In this document: positions 9,371 to 20,087 of the stretch, piece after piece
Layout: every line of letters begins with the position of its first letter
Position numbering within the stretch: position 1 is the stretch's first letter
Source of the DNA: Glomus cerebriforme
Taxonomy: Eukaryota; Glomeromycota; Glomeromycetes; Glomerales; Glomeraceae
Direction: 5' to 3'
DNA: 34,991 nucleotides
Assembly: GCA_003550305.1 (NCBI GenBank)
Contig: QKYT01000448.1
Span: 14,056-49,046, forward strand
Position numbers and translations under genes: made by a program
Notes under the pieces: model-generated
What the model saw: only the letters and a program-made list of their open reading frames with translations
The model's database searches: none
What the model was told of the DNA's origin: nothing

Positions 9371-10690
9371 CTTTGGTAATAAGTAAAGAATCTCTTTAAG
9401 ATTAAGCAAAGTCATTATAGATTTTAATTTTTTTCCATCTTTTTTTGAATCAGAATCTGTATTAGTTAAAAGAGTATTANATAAAAGTTTAATCCATTCT
9501 TTCAAATATATTAATCTTGATCAAGCAAGGTAATTGGAATTTCAGCATGTAGCAATATCATTAATTAGTTTAAGATATTTTGCTATTTTTTTAACATTCT
9601 AAAGAATAAAATTAGTTATTAATGATTAATATATTATAAAATAAACAAATTCCTTAATATTTAATTAAAACTTACAATATCTTTATTTGATTCACTATCT
9701 TCTAAATTATCATCAGCTTTATTTGCATCTGAATATTTTTTTTGTATATCTTCTAAATGTTTAGATTGTTTAGAACTCATAAAAAATTTAATTAAATATT
9801 TTACTTGCTTAATTAATATTTTTACTGGAACTAACACTTTACCAATTATAAGCTGCAAAGTATGAGAATTACATCCTTGCCATTTAATTACATTCATATT
9901 TGAAATTGCTTTTTTTATATTGACAGCATTATCTATAGTAATTACAAAAACCTTTTCACATAACTTCCAATTTTCTAATGTTTCTTCTAAACTTTCTGCA
10001 ATATGTTCAGCTATATGAGGATAATGAACATAATTAATTGTTAAAGTGATTTCATGAAGAGTAAATTTGAAATCAATATAAGAACAAGTAACACTAATAT
10101 ATTCTTGTCCATTCCTTGCTGTTTACATATCAGTAATTAATGAAACACTCTTTGATTCCATCCTAATTTTTTCAATTAATACTAACATTGTAATATTATA
10201 GGTATCAGCAATAACCTTTTTGATCCCTTTTTCGTCTGGCATAATGAATTCTGAATCTAATTCACTAATTAATTTATGAAATATAGGACTCTGAATAACA
10301 TATAATGGTTAAAGATCTTCAATAATCCAATTTGTTAAAAATTGGCGAAGTTCATTTTGTTGACCTTTTTTATGTTTACAAGCATGAATGACAGTTTGAA
10401 GAGTTGGTTGATTCTATATAATATGATGATTAATCAATTAATTTTCAAATTTAAGTGTATTGAAATAATAACAAGATTAAAAAAATTACTAACATTATCA
10501 ATTTTACCCTCTTTTGTTATTTCATGTTCAGATAATAAATGATTAATTGCATTTCCAGTTGAACCATTATTGGTATAAATAGCTTCACACTTTTCACCTT
10601 TAGCATCTAATACTTTACATCTCTTAAATTGCTCTCCTTTATAGTTTGTTTGCTCATTAATGTCTACTTCTTTAAAATATTCCAATATTT
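9371..10690 (-). pseudogene. hAT transposase pseudogene (BED zinc finger)
   Basis: Minus-strand blocks 10494-10685, 9676-10413 and about 9371-9598 are joined by plausible introns (GTTAGT...ATATAG, 80 nt; GTAAGT...CTTTAG, 77 nt). The first block holds a BED-type finger: Cys residues in RCKVLDAKGEKCEA, then INHLLSEH with paired His. The BED aromatic (YWN) lies just upstream in another frame, so there is a frameshift. The second block has transposase text: ISVTCSYIDFKFTLHEITL, NWKLCEKVFVITIDNA, WQGCNSHTLQLIIGK and FFMSSKQSKHLEDIQKK. Four in-frame stops interrupt it: TAA before PLYVIQSP, TAA in DM*TARNGQ, TGA in C*NSNYLA and TGA in LA*SRL. The last three replace family Trp codons, including the conserved Arg-Trp region. 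Every change is C-to-T or G-to-A. The C-terminal dimerisation domain is missing. Terminal repeats were not identified. Confidence 0.85.
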
Positions 10691-10699
10691 AGCTCCTCT

Positions 10700-11185
10700 T
10701 TTTTCAAAAATTTTTACTTTCTTTGATGATGATTATTCTTTAGGACTTGAGGGACGGGAATGATCTTAATTTATATTACTCATAGTGTAAAAGAAAAAAT
10801 AATATAATATAAAAAACCAAGGCAATGATTTTTTATTTCACCAAGATTTTTTTTACAATTCATGTAATGATAAAATTAGCCAATCAAACTGATCATATAC
10901 TTTTTTAAACTATTTAATAATTCTGATCAGTTTACTTAATGTTAATATTAAACAATAACTTAATTTAGAGTTTAATGCTTTATAAAAAAAAAATTAAGTA
11001 AAATAATAAACTTCTTTATTTCTCTTTGCAAATTATATTTTTATATAAAATTATAATAATAAATCTTAATTTTTAATATTTTCTGAAGTCTAAAGTCCTA
11101 AAACTGTAAAAAAAAATGTTTCTTAAATTATTGTTTTTCTTTACATTTAACTACAAAGTCAAAAAAAAATCATCTTATACCATTT
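10700..11185. other. AT-rich DNA, no gene seen
   Basis: Contains CCAATCAAACTGATCATAT and CTGATCAGTTTACTT near 10880-10945, partly mirrored by CCAATCAAAATTGAACTG at about 12425. These may be the arms of an element enclosing the array at 11190-12350, but no terminal repeats or duplication could be fixed. Confidence 0.3.
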
Positions 11186-11189
11186 TATC

Positions 11190-12350
11190 TTAAAAAGCCC
11201 AGTCCAATGAAGTAGCCTTGAAAATTCACAGTTCCTACAAATATCTGCAAAGAGAAAGGTAAAAAAAAATGTACTTATGTTTCTTAAATTTTAAATAAAG
11301 TAATAAACACCACCACCTTAAATCAGTGACTCTAAGCCCAGCTTGTCTAAAATTTCAAATAAGAAGTTGGCAATTCGCAAAAACCTACAAAAGAAAAGTA
11401 AGAAAAATGTTCTGAAATGTTAGAAGTAAAATATTTCTTAAATATAATACTTCTTAACCATTTTTTTTAAAAAAAGAATCCCATTGCCCATGACATTTTA
11501 CTTTAAAGCCCAACTTGTCTAAGATCTAAAAAAGAAATTGGCAAAAAGTCAAAAACCTACAAAAGAAAAGTAAAAGAAATGTTTGAAATATTAGAAGTTA
11601 AAACATTTCTTAAATATAATGCTTTTTAACCATTTTTTTAAAAAAAGAATCCCATTGCCCATGCCATTTTACCTTAAAGCCCAACTTGTCCAAGATCCAA
11701 AAAAAAAATTGAAAAAAAGTCAAAAAACTACAAAAGAAAAGTAAAAGAAATGTTAATACCGTATATCACGGGCCATAGTACCCCCCCTATGCATAGTACC
11801 CCTCTTGAAAAATTTAATAGAATTGTATAGTATCCGGGGGATATTTTACAATTATCTCGTGATCCAGTGATCAGATTTGAGCCATCTTTTTTTTGTTTGA
11901 TAGCTCTCATTGAGCTCTTCATAATAAAAAAAAGATCGTTCAAATTGGACCGGTATATCGTGAGATATTCGCAAAAAACGGAATTTTTAGGTTTTATTTA
12001 GTACCCGGGGGTACAGGGTCAAACCCCCGATTTTTGCAAGATACCCGGAGTACTGTGGCCCGCTATATACGGTACATTTCTTAATTTATTTTTTTTTAAA
12101 AGAAACCCACTGCCTCACTATTTTACCTTAAAGTCAGCTTGTTTAAGATTCCCAAATAGAACTATGAAAGTTAATATAATGGCATTATATAAATACGAAA
12201 ACATAAACCTACAAAAAAATAGTAATAGAAACATTAAGATGTTTTTTAAATAAAAAAAAATTTTTGCTTTTCATATTACTATACCTTAAGCCCGACTCGT
12301 CCAAGATTTCAAATTGAAGTCGGCAATTTGTAGTTCTACAAAAAGAAATG
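11190..12350 (-). repeat. Exon/intron-like tandem array (about 171-bp unit), minus strand
   Basis: Five to six units. On the minus strand each reads: T-rich tract ending TTACTTTTCTTTTGTAG, an exon-like block of about 55-70 nt (GTTTTTG...CTTGGACAAGTTGGGCTTTAAG), then a donor-like GTAAAATG, GTATAGT or GTGGTGG and a variable intron-like tract of about 110 nt. CCTACAAAAG-type marks fall at 11384, 11556 and 11727, then 12208 after subtracting the inserted MITE. The spacings are 172, 171 and about 164. Exon blocks are more similar to each other than the intron tracts. No long ORF. Confidence 0.7.
11759..12072. mobile_element. TA-flanked MITE (Tc1/mariner-type ends), 314 bp
   Basis: Ends are CCGTATATCACGGGCCATAG and, as reverse complement of the right end, CCGTATATAGCGGGCCACAG, with TA on each side (11757-11758 and 12073-12074). 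Subterminal GTACCCC/GGGGGTAC words follow inward. The centre has an inverted repeat: CTCGTGAT...GATTTGAGCCATCTTTTTTTT against AAAAAAAAGATCGTTCAAATTGG...ATCGTGAG. It lies inside one intron-like tract of the surrounding array, so it is younger than the array. No transposase is encoded. Superfamily assignment rests only on the TA duplication. Confidence 0.8.
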
Positions 12351-13050
12351 TAATAAAAAAAAATAAATTAATAAAATAAAATAAAATAAAATAAAAATAC
12401 CCCAAAAAAATTATGATGAAGTGCCAATCAAAATTGAACTGTGATTACAGTTTATAGTTCATATTTGATTATCTAATAATTCATTACTAATCTGATATCT
12501 GATATCACTTATTGGGTTGGACCGGATATATCCAATAATCGATTTGGAATCTGGATGGAACCTATTTGTATAAAGTTCTAATCATAAAACTGATAATAAT
12601 GGATATCTGGTTTTAACTATTAATAACGGTTTACGGATCTACTACTTAGTAATATGTTTACATAGCAAAAACTTATTTTGGAATATATGAAATATATTGT
12701 ATGATGTCAAATATTTTAAAAATAGAAAATCTTATCCTGTTCCTGAAGTTTACGATTTTATCCTATTTCCCACTGCATCAGCCACTGAACTACATCAGCT
12801 TTTATTTATTATTTACTATTATTATTATACACAATATATGCACTCCTTCTTTTACTTTCACTCTTTCTTTTCCTTTCTCTTTTTCTTTTTCCCTTCCTTT
12901 TTAAATATTTTAGAAGTTTGAAAAAATAAATATTTTTTAATACTGGCTTAAATATGAAATATTATTTATAAAGCTATAAATATTTTTTATATTTAATACT
13001 ATTTTTCATAACAGACATGTTTTTTAATATAAAATTTATATCATATAATT
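12351..13050. other. Non-coding DNA with GATATC/CCAATAATC words
   Basis: From 12490 to 12660 short words such as CTGATATC, CGGATATATCC and GATAATAATGGATATCTGG recur, similar to other word-built elements here. GGATCTACTA near 12641-12650 could be a hAT-type end, but no partner or duplication was found. From 12780 the plus strand is pyrimidine-rich and gives spurious Phe/Ser frames. No gene seen. Confidence 0.35.
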
Positions 13051-13059
13051 TTACAAATA

Positions 13060-13620
13060 AACTGACTTTTATCAATAAGCAAAGTTACTTAACAGATATG
13101 GAGCTATATAAATATTAATTTTCATCAAGCTAGTTCAAATATTCATGTAGTTATACTTATTTTTTGTAATATTTTCATGCAGATACTTTGTGGCATAATT
13201 TAAGTACTTTGGTCAAACAAAACTAACTTCTATTAAATAAACAAATTTTCTCAGCAGGTATGAAACTACTTAGATATCAATTTTCACTATGCTAGCTCAG
13301 ATATTTGTGAAGTTATACTTATTTTTTGTACAGATATTTTGTGACATAATTTAAGTATTTTGGTCAAATAAAACTGGCTTTTATTGAATAAACAAAGTTG
13401 CTCAGCAGATATGGAACTACTTGCATATTAATTTTCACTATAATCAAGTGAATATTTATAGAAGTATTATTATTTTTTATAATGGAATTTATTGTGCGCG
13501 TATATGCTTTTTATTTTGTAGCATAATTTCAGTACTTTAGTTATATTAAACTAGCTTTTGTAAATAAATAAAATTGTTCAGTGGGTCTACTAGACATTAA
13601 ATTTTATCAATTAACCTGAA
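13060..13620. repeat. About 160-bp degenerate tandem repeat, four copies
   Basis: Units start near AAACTGACTTTTAT, AAACTAACTTCTAT, AAACTGGCTTTTAT and AAACTAGCTTTTGT at about 13060, 13221, 13372 and 13549. Each is followed by an AACAAA/CTCAGCAG block, a GGAACTACTT block and TTATACTTATTTTTTGTA. One unit has CAGCAG|GTATGAAAC and TTTTTTGTACAG, reminiscent of the exon/intron-like arrays elsewhere, but other units have AT in place of GT. Confidence 0.7.
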
Positions 13621-15555
13621 TATTTATGTATAAATAAAAAGTATTTCTTTGTATTTTTTATTTTTTATTAAATTTAATAAAATACATATTATATACATAA
13701 AACATTTTATTTAATTTGAAATGTAATGTAATATTAAAAGTATTAAAGATATTGAAATTTTTTTTTTTTGTTAAATATGAAATCAAAATATTTTTTTTTG
13801 AAGTTTTGCATTATTTTTTTTTTGTGCAAAACCATGAACAAAAATATTTTCTAAAACAAATATAACAAATATTGCACAAAAATAAAACATCCAATAAATT
13901 TTGTGGCTGGTAATTTCAATTTTAAACCAATCATATTTAAGGGAAAGTGAGGTACAGGATAAAAATCTATACCTAGGCTCTAGGGTACAGGTTAAGGATC
14001 CTTTTTAAAAATATACCCCTTAAAATTAAAAATACGTAAACAAAATCAACATGTAAATTTAATATGTGATAGTATAATAAAATCTAATCTATTTTTATAT
14101 GTGACAATGTAACAAAAATTAACCTATTTTTATATGTGATTGTGCAATCAAATTATACATGATCGCATAACAAACTTTTACGTAATAAAGTCTAAAATGT
14201 ATACACGTTTGCATAACACCAAAAGTGATATATAGAAGGTGAAAATGAAAGGGATGAAAGAGAAAAAAAATAAGTGTTTTTTCTTTTTCCAAATTTTTGT
14301 TTTTACAATACCATTTCTGCATCAATCATTAAAAGTTACATCTATTTTACTTAGTAACTTTTTTACAATTTTTGATATTTTTTTATAGTAAATTTGACAT
14401 TTTTTAACTGCTATTTACTTTTAAAATTTGAATATTATATTTTAATTAATCTCAAAAAATAGGTTATGAATGCTGATTTTGAGTTTAATATAAAGAAACT
14501 GCTAAAAATGCAAAAATTAGAGTATTAAAGTTAATTGTGAGTCTTAACTATCTATTATATACTCTTAAAATTTAAGTATTACGTGTAATTTTATTTGCTT
14601 TACAACTTTACTTAATCTCATAAAGTAAATTTTGAATGCCAATTTTAAATTTAATATAGAGAAACTACAAATTTTACTTAATATATAAAACAGTTAGTCA
14701 AATTTTCTTAAGTCATAATGAGAGTTTGCTTAGCAGAGTTAAAAATAGTTTGCTTAATATTGATCATAATAAATTTTAAAATTTTCATCTGACCTATATA
14801 TAGATTGTTTAGGGTCCTATTGTGCTATGTAAAATTTGCAAAAAAAGTAATTATACTATTAAAATAAGAAAAATGTTTAAAGCTTAATAATTAAATTTTT
14901 ATTGTGACTAGATAGCTTTATTTAAATTTTTTATTGTAGAAATTATATAAATTTAATAAAATATTGCAAAAATCACATGATTTACAGTATATATTATACT
15001 ATAATAAAATGATATTTAATAAAATTATCAAGAATGGTGATTAGAAAAAATATAAAATTCTATTTATTATATACTAGTTTGCTATTCATTACTTTTGTAA
15101 TAGTTTTAGTGATATTTTAATTTTATTTATAAATTTCAGTTAGAATTATGTTATTACATCAATTTTCTTTTTTTTTGAAATTTGTATAACTTTGTATTAT
15201 TATTTGATCTAATTTTCGTAAAAAAATAAAATTAACCTTTTTTGATTTTGTTTAACATAATATGATTAAATGTTACAAATTTTTTTAATTAATAAGATTA
15301 TTTGTCATATGGTTAATTTTTTAATGCCAGTTATATGTTATAATATCAACCAATTTTTATGATTTTTTGGTGATTATACTAGAAAAGTTATATTCTAATA
15401 GAAGGATATATGATTTAATTAAAATCATATTAAAAAAAATCTATATAGATTTTTTTTGATACTACTTATTTATTAATTAGACTTGAAATTTTATAAATAA
15501 TTAATATTAAATATTAAGTATTAATATTTAATATTTATTAGAATTAATTTTACAT
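13621..15555. other. Long AT-rich stretch, no gene seen
   Basis: Short local repeats include TATTTTTATATGTGAC/T at about 14090-14140 and a duplicated stretch around CTTTACTTAATCTCATAAAGTA at 14430-14660. The block at 13960-14010 (CTATACCTAGGCTCTAGGGT) is less A/T-rich. No ORF with codon structure, tRNA or rRNA was seen. Confidence 0.5.
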
Positions 15556-15561
15556 TTATCT

Positions 15562-16730
15562 CCGATGAATTTCATCAGAGGTGAATTTTACCGTGATTTA
15601 CATTATGTATAAATTTTAAAAATAATTAATTAAGTGGTGAATTTTACCTATTTATATTAATCATTTTTGGTTAATAATTTTTACCTGGGTTGATTGTTTT
15701 TTCTTTCTCTTTTTCATTTTTTTTTATTTCTTTCTTTTTATTATTTTGTAGGTAATAGTAGTATTATGCTATTGTTTTTTAATGTCTTAATGTCTTGTAA
15801 GTAATAGTGGTTTGTAATAGTTGTATTTTTTGGTTTTTCATATAGTGCCATTTTTTCATTTTTAACTCTTGACATTTTAACTAACCTTAACAATTTCAAA
15901 CTCTGACATTTCAAATTCTGACGCGACTCTGACNNNNNNNNNNNNNNNNNNNNNNNNNNNNNNNNNNNNNNNNNNNNNNNNNNNNNNNNNNNNNNNNNNN
16001 NNNNNNNNNNNNNNNNNNNNNNNNNNNNNNNNNNNNNNNNNNNNNNNNNNNNNNNNNNNNNNNNNNNNNNNNNNNNNNNNNNNNNNNNNNNNNNNNNNNN
16101 NNNNNNNNNNNNNNNNNNNNNNNNNNNNNNNNNNNNNNNNNNNNNNNNNNNNNNNNNNNNNNNNNNNNNNNNNNNNNNNNNNNNNNNNNNNNNNNNNNNN
16201 NNNNNNNNNNNNNNNNNNNNNNNNNNNNNNNNNNNNNNNNNNNNNNNNNNNNNNNNNNNNNNNNNNNNNNNNNNNNNNNNNNNNNNNNNNNNNNNNNNNN
16301 NNNNNNNNNNNNNNNNNNNNNNNNNNNNNNNNNNNNNNNNNNNNNNNNNNNNNNNNNNNNNNNNNNNNNNNNNNNNNNNNNNNNNNNNNNNNNNNNNNNN
16401 NNNNNNNNNNNNNNNNNNNNNNNNNNNNNNNNNNNNNNNNNNNNNNNNNNNNNNNNNNNNNNNNNNNNNNNNNNNNNNNNNNNNNNNNNNNNNNNNNNNN
16501 NNNNTTTTTTACTTTTCTCTTTTTTTTATTATTATTTATAAATAATTGTTTCTTTTTTCTGTTTTATACCATTTATTAAAAAAATAAAAAAAAAGCATTT
16601 TTATAATAAAATTTTATATATAATTTCATAAAATTATCAAAATTTTTTTGATAAATTAATAAATATAAAATTATATAATAAAAATCACATGATGTGGTGA
16701 AATTCACCTCCTGGTGAATTTCACCTTTGG
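15562..16730. mobile_element. Putative inverted-repeat element with GGTGAAATTCACC words, containing the gap
   Basis: The left end 15562-15592 (CCGATGAATTTCATCAGAGG, then TGAATTTTACC) matches the reverse complement of the right end 16696-16730 (CCAAAGGTGAAATTCACC, then AGGAGGTGAATTTCACC), differing mostly by C-to-T. Another GGTGAATTTTACC occurs near 15634. The interior is mostly unknown because of the N run. No target duplication identified. Confidence 0.5.
15934..16504. other. Assembly gap (571 N)
   Basis: A run of 571 unknown bases. It lies between the inverted GGTGAAATTCACC ends, so it probably represents unresolved repeat DNA. Confidence 0.99.
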
Positions 16731-17079
16731 TGAGCGTTAAGATAATCCATTTAATTATATCAATTTAAAAATATTATAACTAAAAATCTTCTTTTTATTT
16801 TAATTTATTTTTAAGGAAATTGCTAAATATCATCTAGGTGTTTGTCACCTGAATAATTATTACCTGAATAATTATCACCTGGATTTTTTTTTTAAATATG
16901 TTACATGATATATATGCTGATTTTTTTAACTTGATTGGCTAATTTTTGATCAGTTAAACTTAAATTTTATTGCAAAAGATTTTAAAAAAAAATTTTTTTT
17001 TTTGCAAATATATTTATTCAAAATAATCTTATNTAATAAAATTTTTTAAAATTTAAAAGTCATACATTTATGATTTTAT

Positions 17080-17820
17080 TTATTTTTAATAAAGTAATAC
17101 AAATAAAAGAAATAATAACAATAAATAAAAAAGATAAGTAAATTATAATAATTAAGAAGAAATATACTAATAAAAAAATAAAATAACAATGGAGTAAAAA
17201 GGAGTAATGGGAAGTGATAAGAGATGAAAAGAAGCAATAGGAGATAAAAAAAATTAATAGGAAGATGAAGATAAGTGATAGGAGACAAAAAGAAGTGATA
17301 GGAGATAAAGAGGAGTGATAAGAGATAAAGAGGAGTGATGAAAGACAAAAAGGAGTGATAAAAGATGAAGAGAAGTGATGGAAGATGAAAAGGAGTAATG
17401 AAAAGTAAATAGAAGAGAAAAAGATATAATAGAAAATAATGGAAGATGAAAAAAATGGAATAATGAGAAGTAATAAAAGTAAAAAATGATAAGAAACAAA
17501 AAATAAAAAAATGATTATGATAGAAGGTTGAGTAGTAAAAAATAATGATAGAAAACTAAGTAAAAATAAAACTATAAAGTAAAAAAAAAATGAAGTTAGT
17601 AAAAAATAAAATTTAAGATAGAAATAATAAAAAAAAATAAATAAAAAATAAAAAATATACCTTTTAATTGTAAAACTGAAAAAACTAAAAGATCTAAAAA
17701 AAAAATAAAATAAAATTAGTGAAAAATAAAATATGAAATATGAAACAGAAACAATAAAAACAAAAAAAAAAAATAAAAAAAAAAGAGTAAGAAATGAAAC
17801 GTAAAGTGAAAAATAATTAA
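17080..17820. repeat. Polypurine tract with 20-bp minisatellite
   Basis: About 740 bp that are almost pure A/G/T on the plus strand and strongly purine-biased. From about 17190 to 17420 it is a tandem array of a 20-bp unit, consensus AGGAGTGATAAGAGATAAAG, with roughly 12 copies in exact 20-bp register. The complementary-strand frames rich in Leu, Phe, Ser and Tyr are repeat artefacts. Confidence 0.85.
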
Positions 17821-17848
17821 ACCTTAATTGCAGAACTGGAAGGGTTAA

Positions 17849-18398
17849 TATTGGTCAAAAACTGATCTATTTTACAAATATCTTACAGATAACTTATAAA
17901 TATCGGATACCCAAAATGCAAAAAATCTGCTATATATTAGATATCCAATATATATACTATAGAATTAAAAAATACAATTTATTAATTATTTCACTATTCA
18001 GTGATCATAAAAAAATGGAATATAGCTCATTCGATTTGTCTCATTGAGACGTATCAAATAGTACTAATTTTACATTTTTAAATATAATAGATGCTAAGAT
18101 ATTCAATAAATTGTAAAAAAATAAACAAAAAATACCAATTTGTTAAATATCTTAACATCTATCATATTTAAAAATGTGAAATTAGTACCATTTGATATGT
18201 CTCAGTAAGGTAAATTGAATGAGCTATATTCATTTTTTTATGATCACTGGATAGTAAGATAATTAATAAATTGTATTTTTTAATTCTATAGTATACATAT
18301 TGGATACCTGATATATAGCAGATTTTTGCATTTTGGATACCCAATATTTATAAGTTATCTGTAAGATATTAGTAAGATAGATCAGTTTTTGACCAGTG
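17849..18398. mobile_element. Fold-back MITE, copy A (550 bp)
   Basis: Nearly the whole element is one inverted repeat with arms of about 255 bp. The termini read TATTGGTCAAAAACTGATC (left) and CACTGGTCAAAAACTGATC (right, reverse complement), flanked by TAA on both sides (17846-17848 and 18399-18401). The interior carries GAGCTATATTC and the CATTGAGACG palindrome core. It is the same family as 24862-25404 but decayed by many C-to-T and G-to-A changes. Non-coding. Confidence 0.85.
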
Positions 18399-18779
18399 TA
18401 AAGAATATAAAAAAATAATGAAATAGAGTTAGTAAGAAATAAAGTGTAAGAATAAAAGAAAAAAAGTAAATGAATCTATACTGAAAATAAAATTCGATGA
18501 TATACAAATAAATATGATATGATTATATGGCTAATTAAAAATATTAAATCTACTATATGATCAAAAACCCAAATGACAATCATTCAGGTGATAATTATTC
18601 AGGTGATGTTTAGCAATTTTCTATTTTTAAAAATAAATTTGATTTAAAATTAAGGTTAATTTAATTTTTATATGATTTTTTTTAAATACAGTTTAAATTT
18701 TTTGTTTTAAACTAAATAGTTTTTTGAAATATTAACTAATATTTTGAAGATAAGTTATAAAATTTTTTTTGAATTTTTT

Positions 18780-19240
18780 TTTAGTTAAACAACTGATGTT
18801 TTATTATTTTACCTTTTGTAGGTTTTCTTGAATATTATTTCAGTTTTATAAACAAAAAAATATATGATTATATAATATTTTTATTTTGTAGATTCAAGTT
18901 TTTCTAAACATTTTAATAGTATTTATTTAACCTTAAAATTTGTTATTATTATTTTTTTTAACTTTTAAATTTCAAAGTCTCATAGATATATCAGATTTTG
19001 AATTTTGCTTTTTTTATTTACATTTTTATTCTTTTTTTTTAGGATTCAAGTTTAAAGTTTTGAATAAATAAAATTCAAAATGGTAAGTTTATTTAACTTC
19101 AAAATTTTTGCTTTTTTTTTTTAAAAAAAAAAAACATTATTAAATTTTTATTTTTTTTTAAAAGTTTTAGGTTTTAAAGTTTTAAACAAATGAAATTGCA
19201 AAATAGTAAGTTTATTTGACTTCAAAACTTTCTTTTATTT
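18780..19240 (+). repeat. Exon/intron-like tandem array (about 125-150-bp unit)
   Basis: Three units with T-rich acceptor-like ends (TTTTATTTTGTAG at about 18890, TTTTTTTTAG at 19042, AAAAGTTTTAG at 19166). Each is followed by an exon-like ATTCAAGTTT or GTTTTAAAGTTTT block of about 40 nt. In two units this is followed by GTAAGTTTATTTAACTTC or GTAAGTTTATTTGACTTC. It is A/T-rich, so part of the likeness could be chance. Confidence 0.4.
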
Positions 19241-20050
19241 AAGTTTATTGTACTTTTTTATTAATATTTCTATATATCATTGAATTTGACTATTGCAAGT
19301 ACTATAAAAGGTATAAGAAAATGACATTTTAAGATTACTATTATAATCAAACTTAATATTGGTATCAAATAAATATTTATTTATTCTTATTATATTTTTT
19401 GTTATATATTAGTAATTTTTTGCTTTTGAAAATAATAAATCTGAAGTAAAAAAACACTGATATATTTGTTATTCATGTTTGGTTATTTATTTCCATTACA
19501 TTTATATAGAATTGGTTATAGAAATTCAAAATAATATAGACATTTTTAACATAAAGAACATGTATTTAAAAGATATTTACAATTAAGTTTCACCATTTAT
19601 TTGGACGTGAAAAATTACTTCAACTTCATATTATTTAACTGCTAAATTAGAAAAGTTTTCAGTAAAATACAAATCAGCTAATAATTACAAAAAAATTTTT
19701 TTTTAAAAAAATTGTTTTTATTTATTTTCACTAATTTGAAAATAATGATGATAATTTAAATACAAGGGGGTCAATCTCCCATGATATAATATACAATCTA
19801 TTACATTCAAATGACTCAGATCATTTTATCATTTGTTATTCAAGTCATTTGTTCAGAATGCATTAGTATGGATAAAAGTTGCTAAGACCAGTATAGTTTG
19901 AGTGAATTCTCGGAATTGCATTTGCTTTATGATGGATAACATTTGAAACCAAACTAATTCAGGTAAGACCTCTTTTTTTTATCTTATAAAAAAAAAAATG
20001 ACCATTGAATAAATGAAAAGGCGATTTTTAGTTAAATTAAATAAAAATTC
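19241..20050. other. AT-rich intergenic DNA, no gene seen
   Basis: Unremarkable A/T-rich sequence. A more complex block at 19765-19970 (CAAGGGGGTCAATCTCCC, CGGAATTGCATTTGC) has no recognisable coding or RNA structure and lies downstream of the chorismate mutase gene. Confidence 0.5.
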
Positions 20051-20055
20051 TTATA

Positions 20056-20061
20056 TTTATT
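20056..20061 (-). terminator. Poly(A) signal AATAAA of the chorismate mutase gene
   Basis: On the minus strand AATAAA lies 27 nt after the stop codon (20088-20090), a normal distance for a compact fungal 3' UTR. Confidence 0.5.
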
Positions 20062-20087
20062 ATTTCAAAAAAAAATATTACATAATT

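Larger units (their letters stand above)
16816..18622. repeat. Inverted-repeat pair with CACCTGAATAATTAT words
   Basis: GAAATTGCTAAATATCATC...CACCTGAATAATTATTACCTGAA (16816-16882) is matched in reverse complement by 18568-18622 (GAAAATTGCTAAACATCACC, then TGAATAATTATCACCTGAAT). The similarity continues outward through TTAAAAATAAATT. The arms bracket the polypurine minisatellite and the fold-back element at 17849-18398. This is either one element of about 1.8 kb or its subterminal parts; exact termini are unresolved. Confidence 0.55.

Noticed and set aside
11728..11943. 71-codon minus-strand open frame
   Set aside because: Lies across the TA-flanked MITE and array sequence and has no protein-like features.
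12697..12921. 74-codon plus-strand open frame rich in Phe
   Set aside because: Pyrimidine-rich low complexity; overlapping frames of similar length exist in the same stretch.
12641..14356. CTTAGTAA at both positions as an 8-bp hAT duplication
   Set aside because: Sequences just inside the two copies are not inverted repeats; chance match in A/T-rich DNA.
17076..17499. Two Leu/Phe/Ser/Tyr-rich open frames on the minus strand resembling membrane proteins
   Set aside because: They are the complement of the 20-bp polypurine minisatellite; periodic, no family features.
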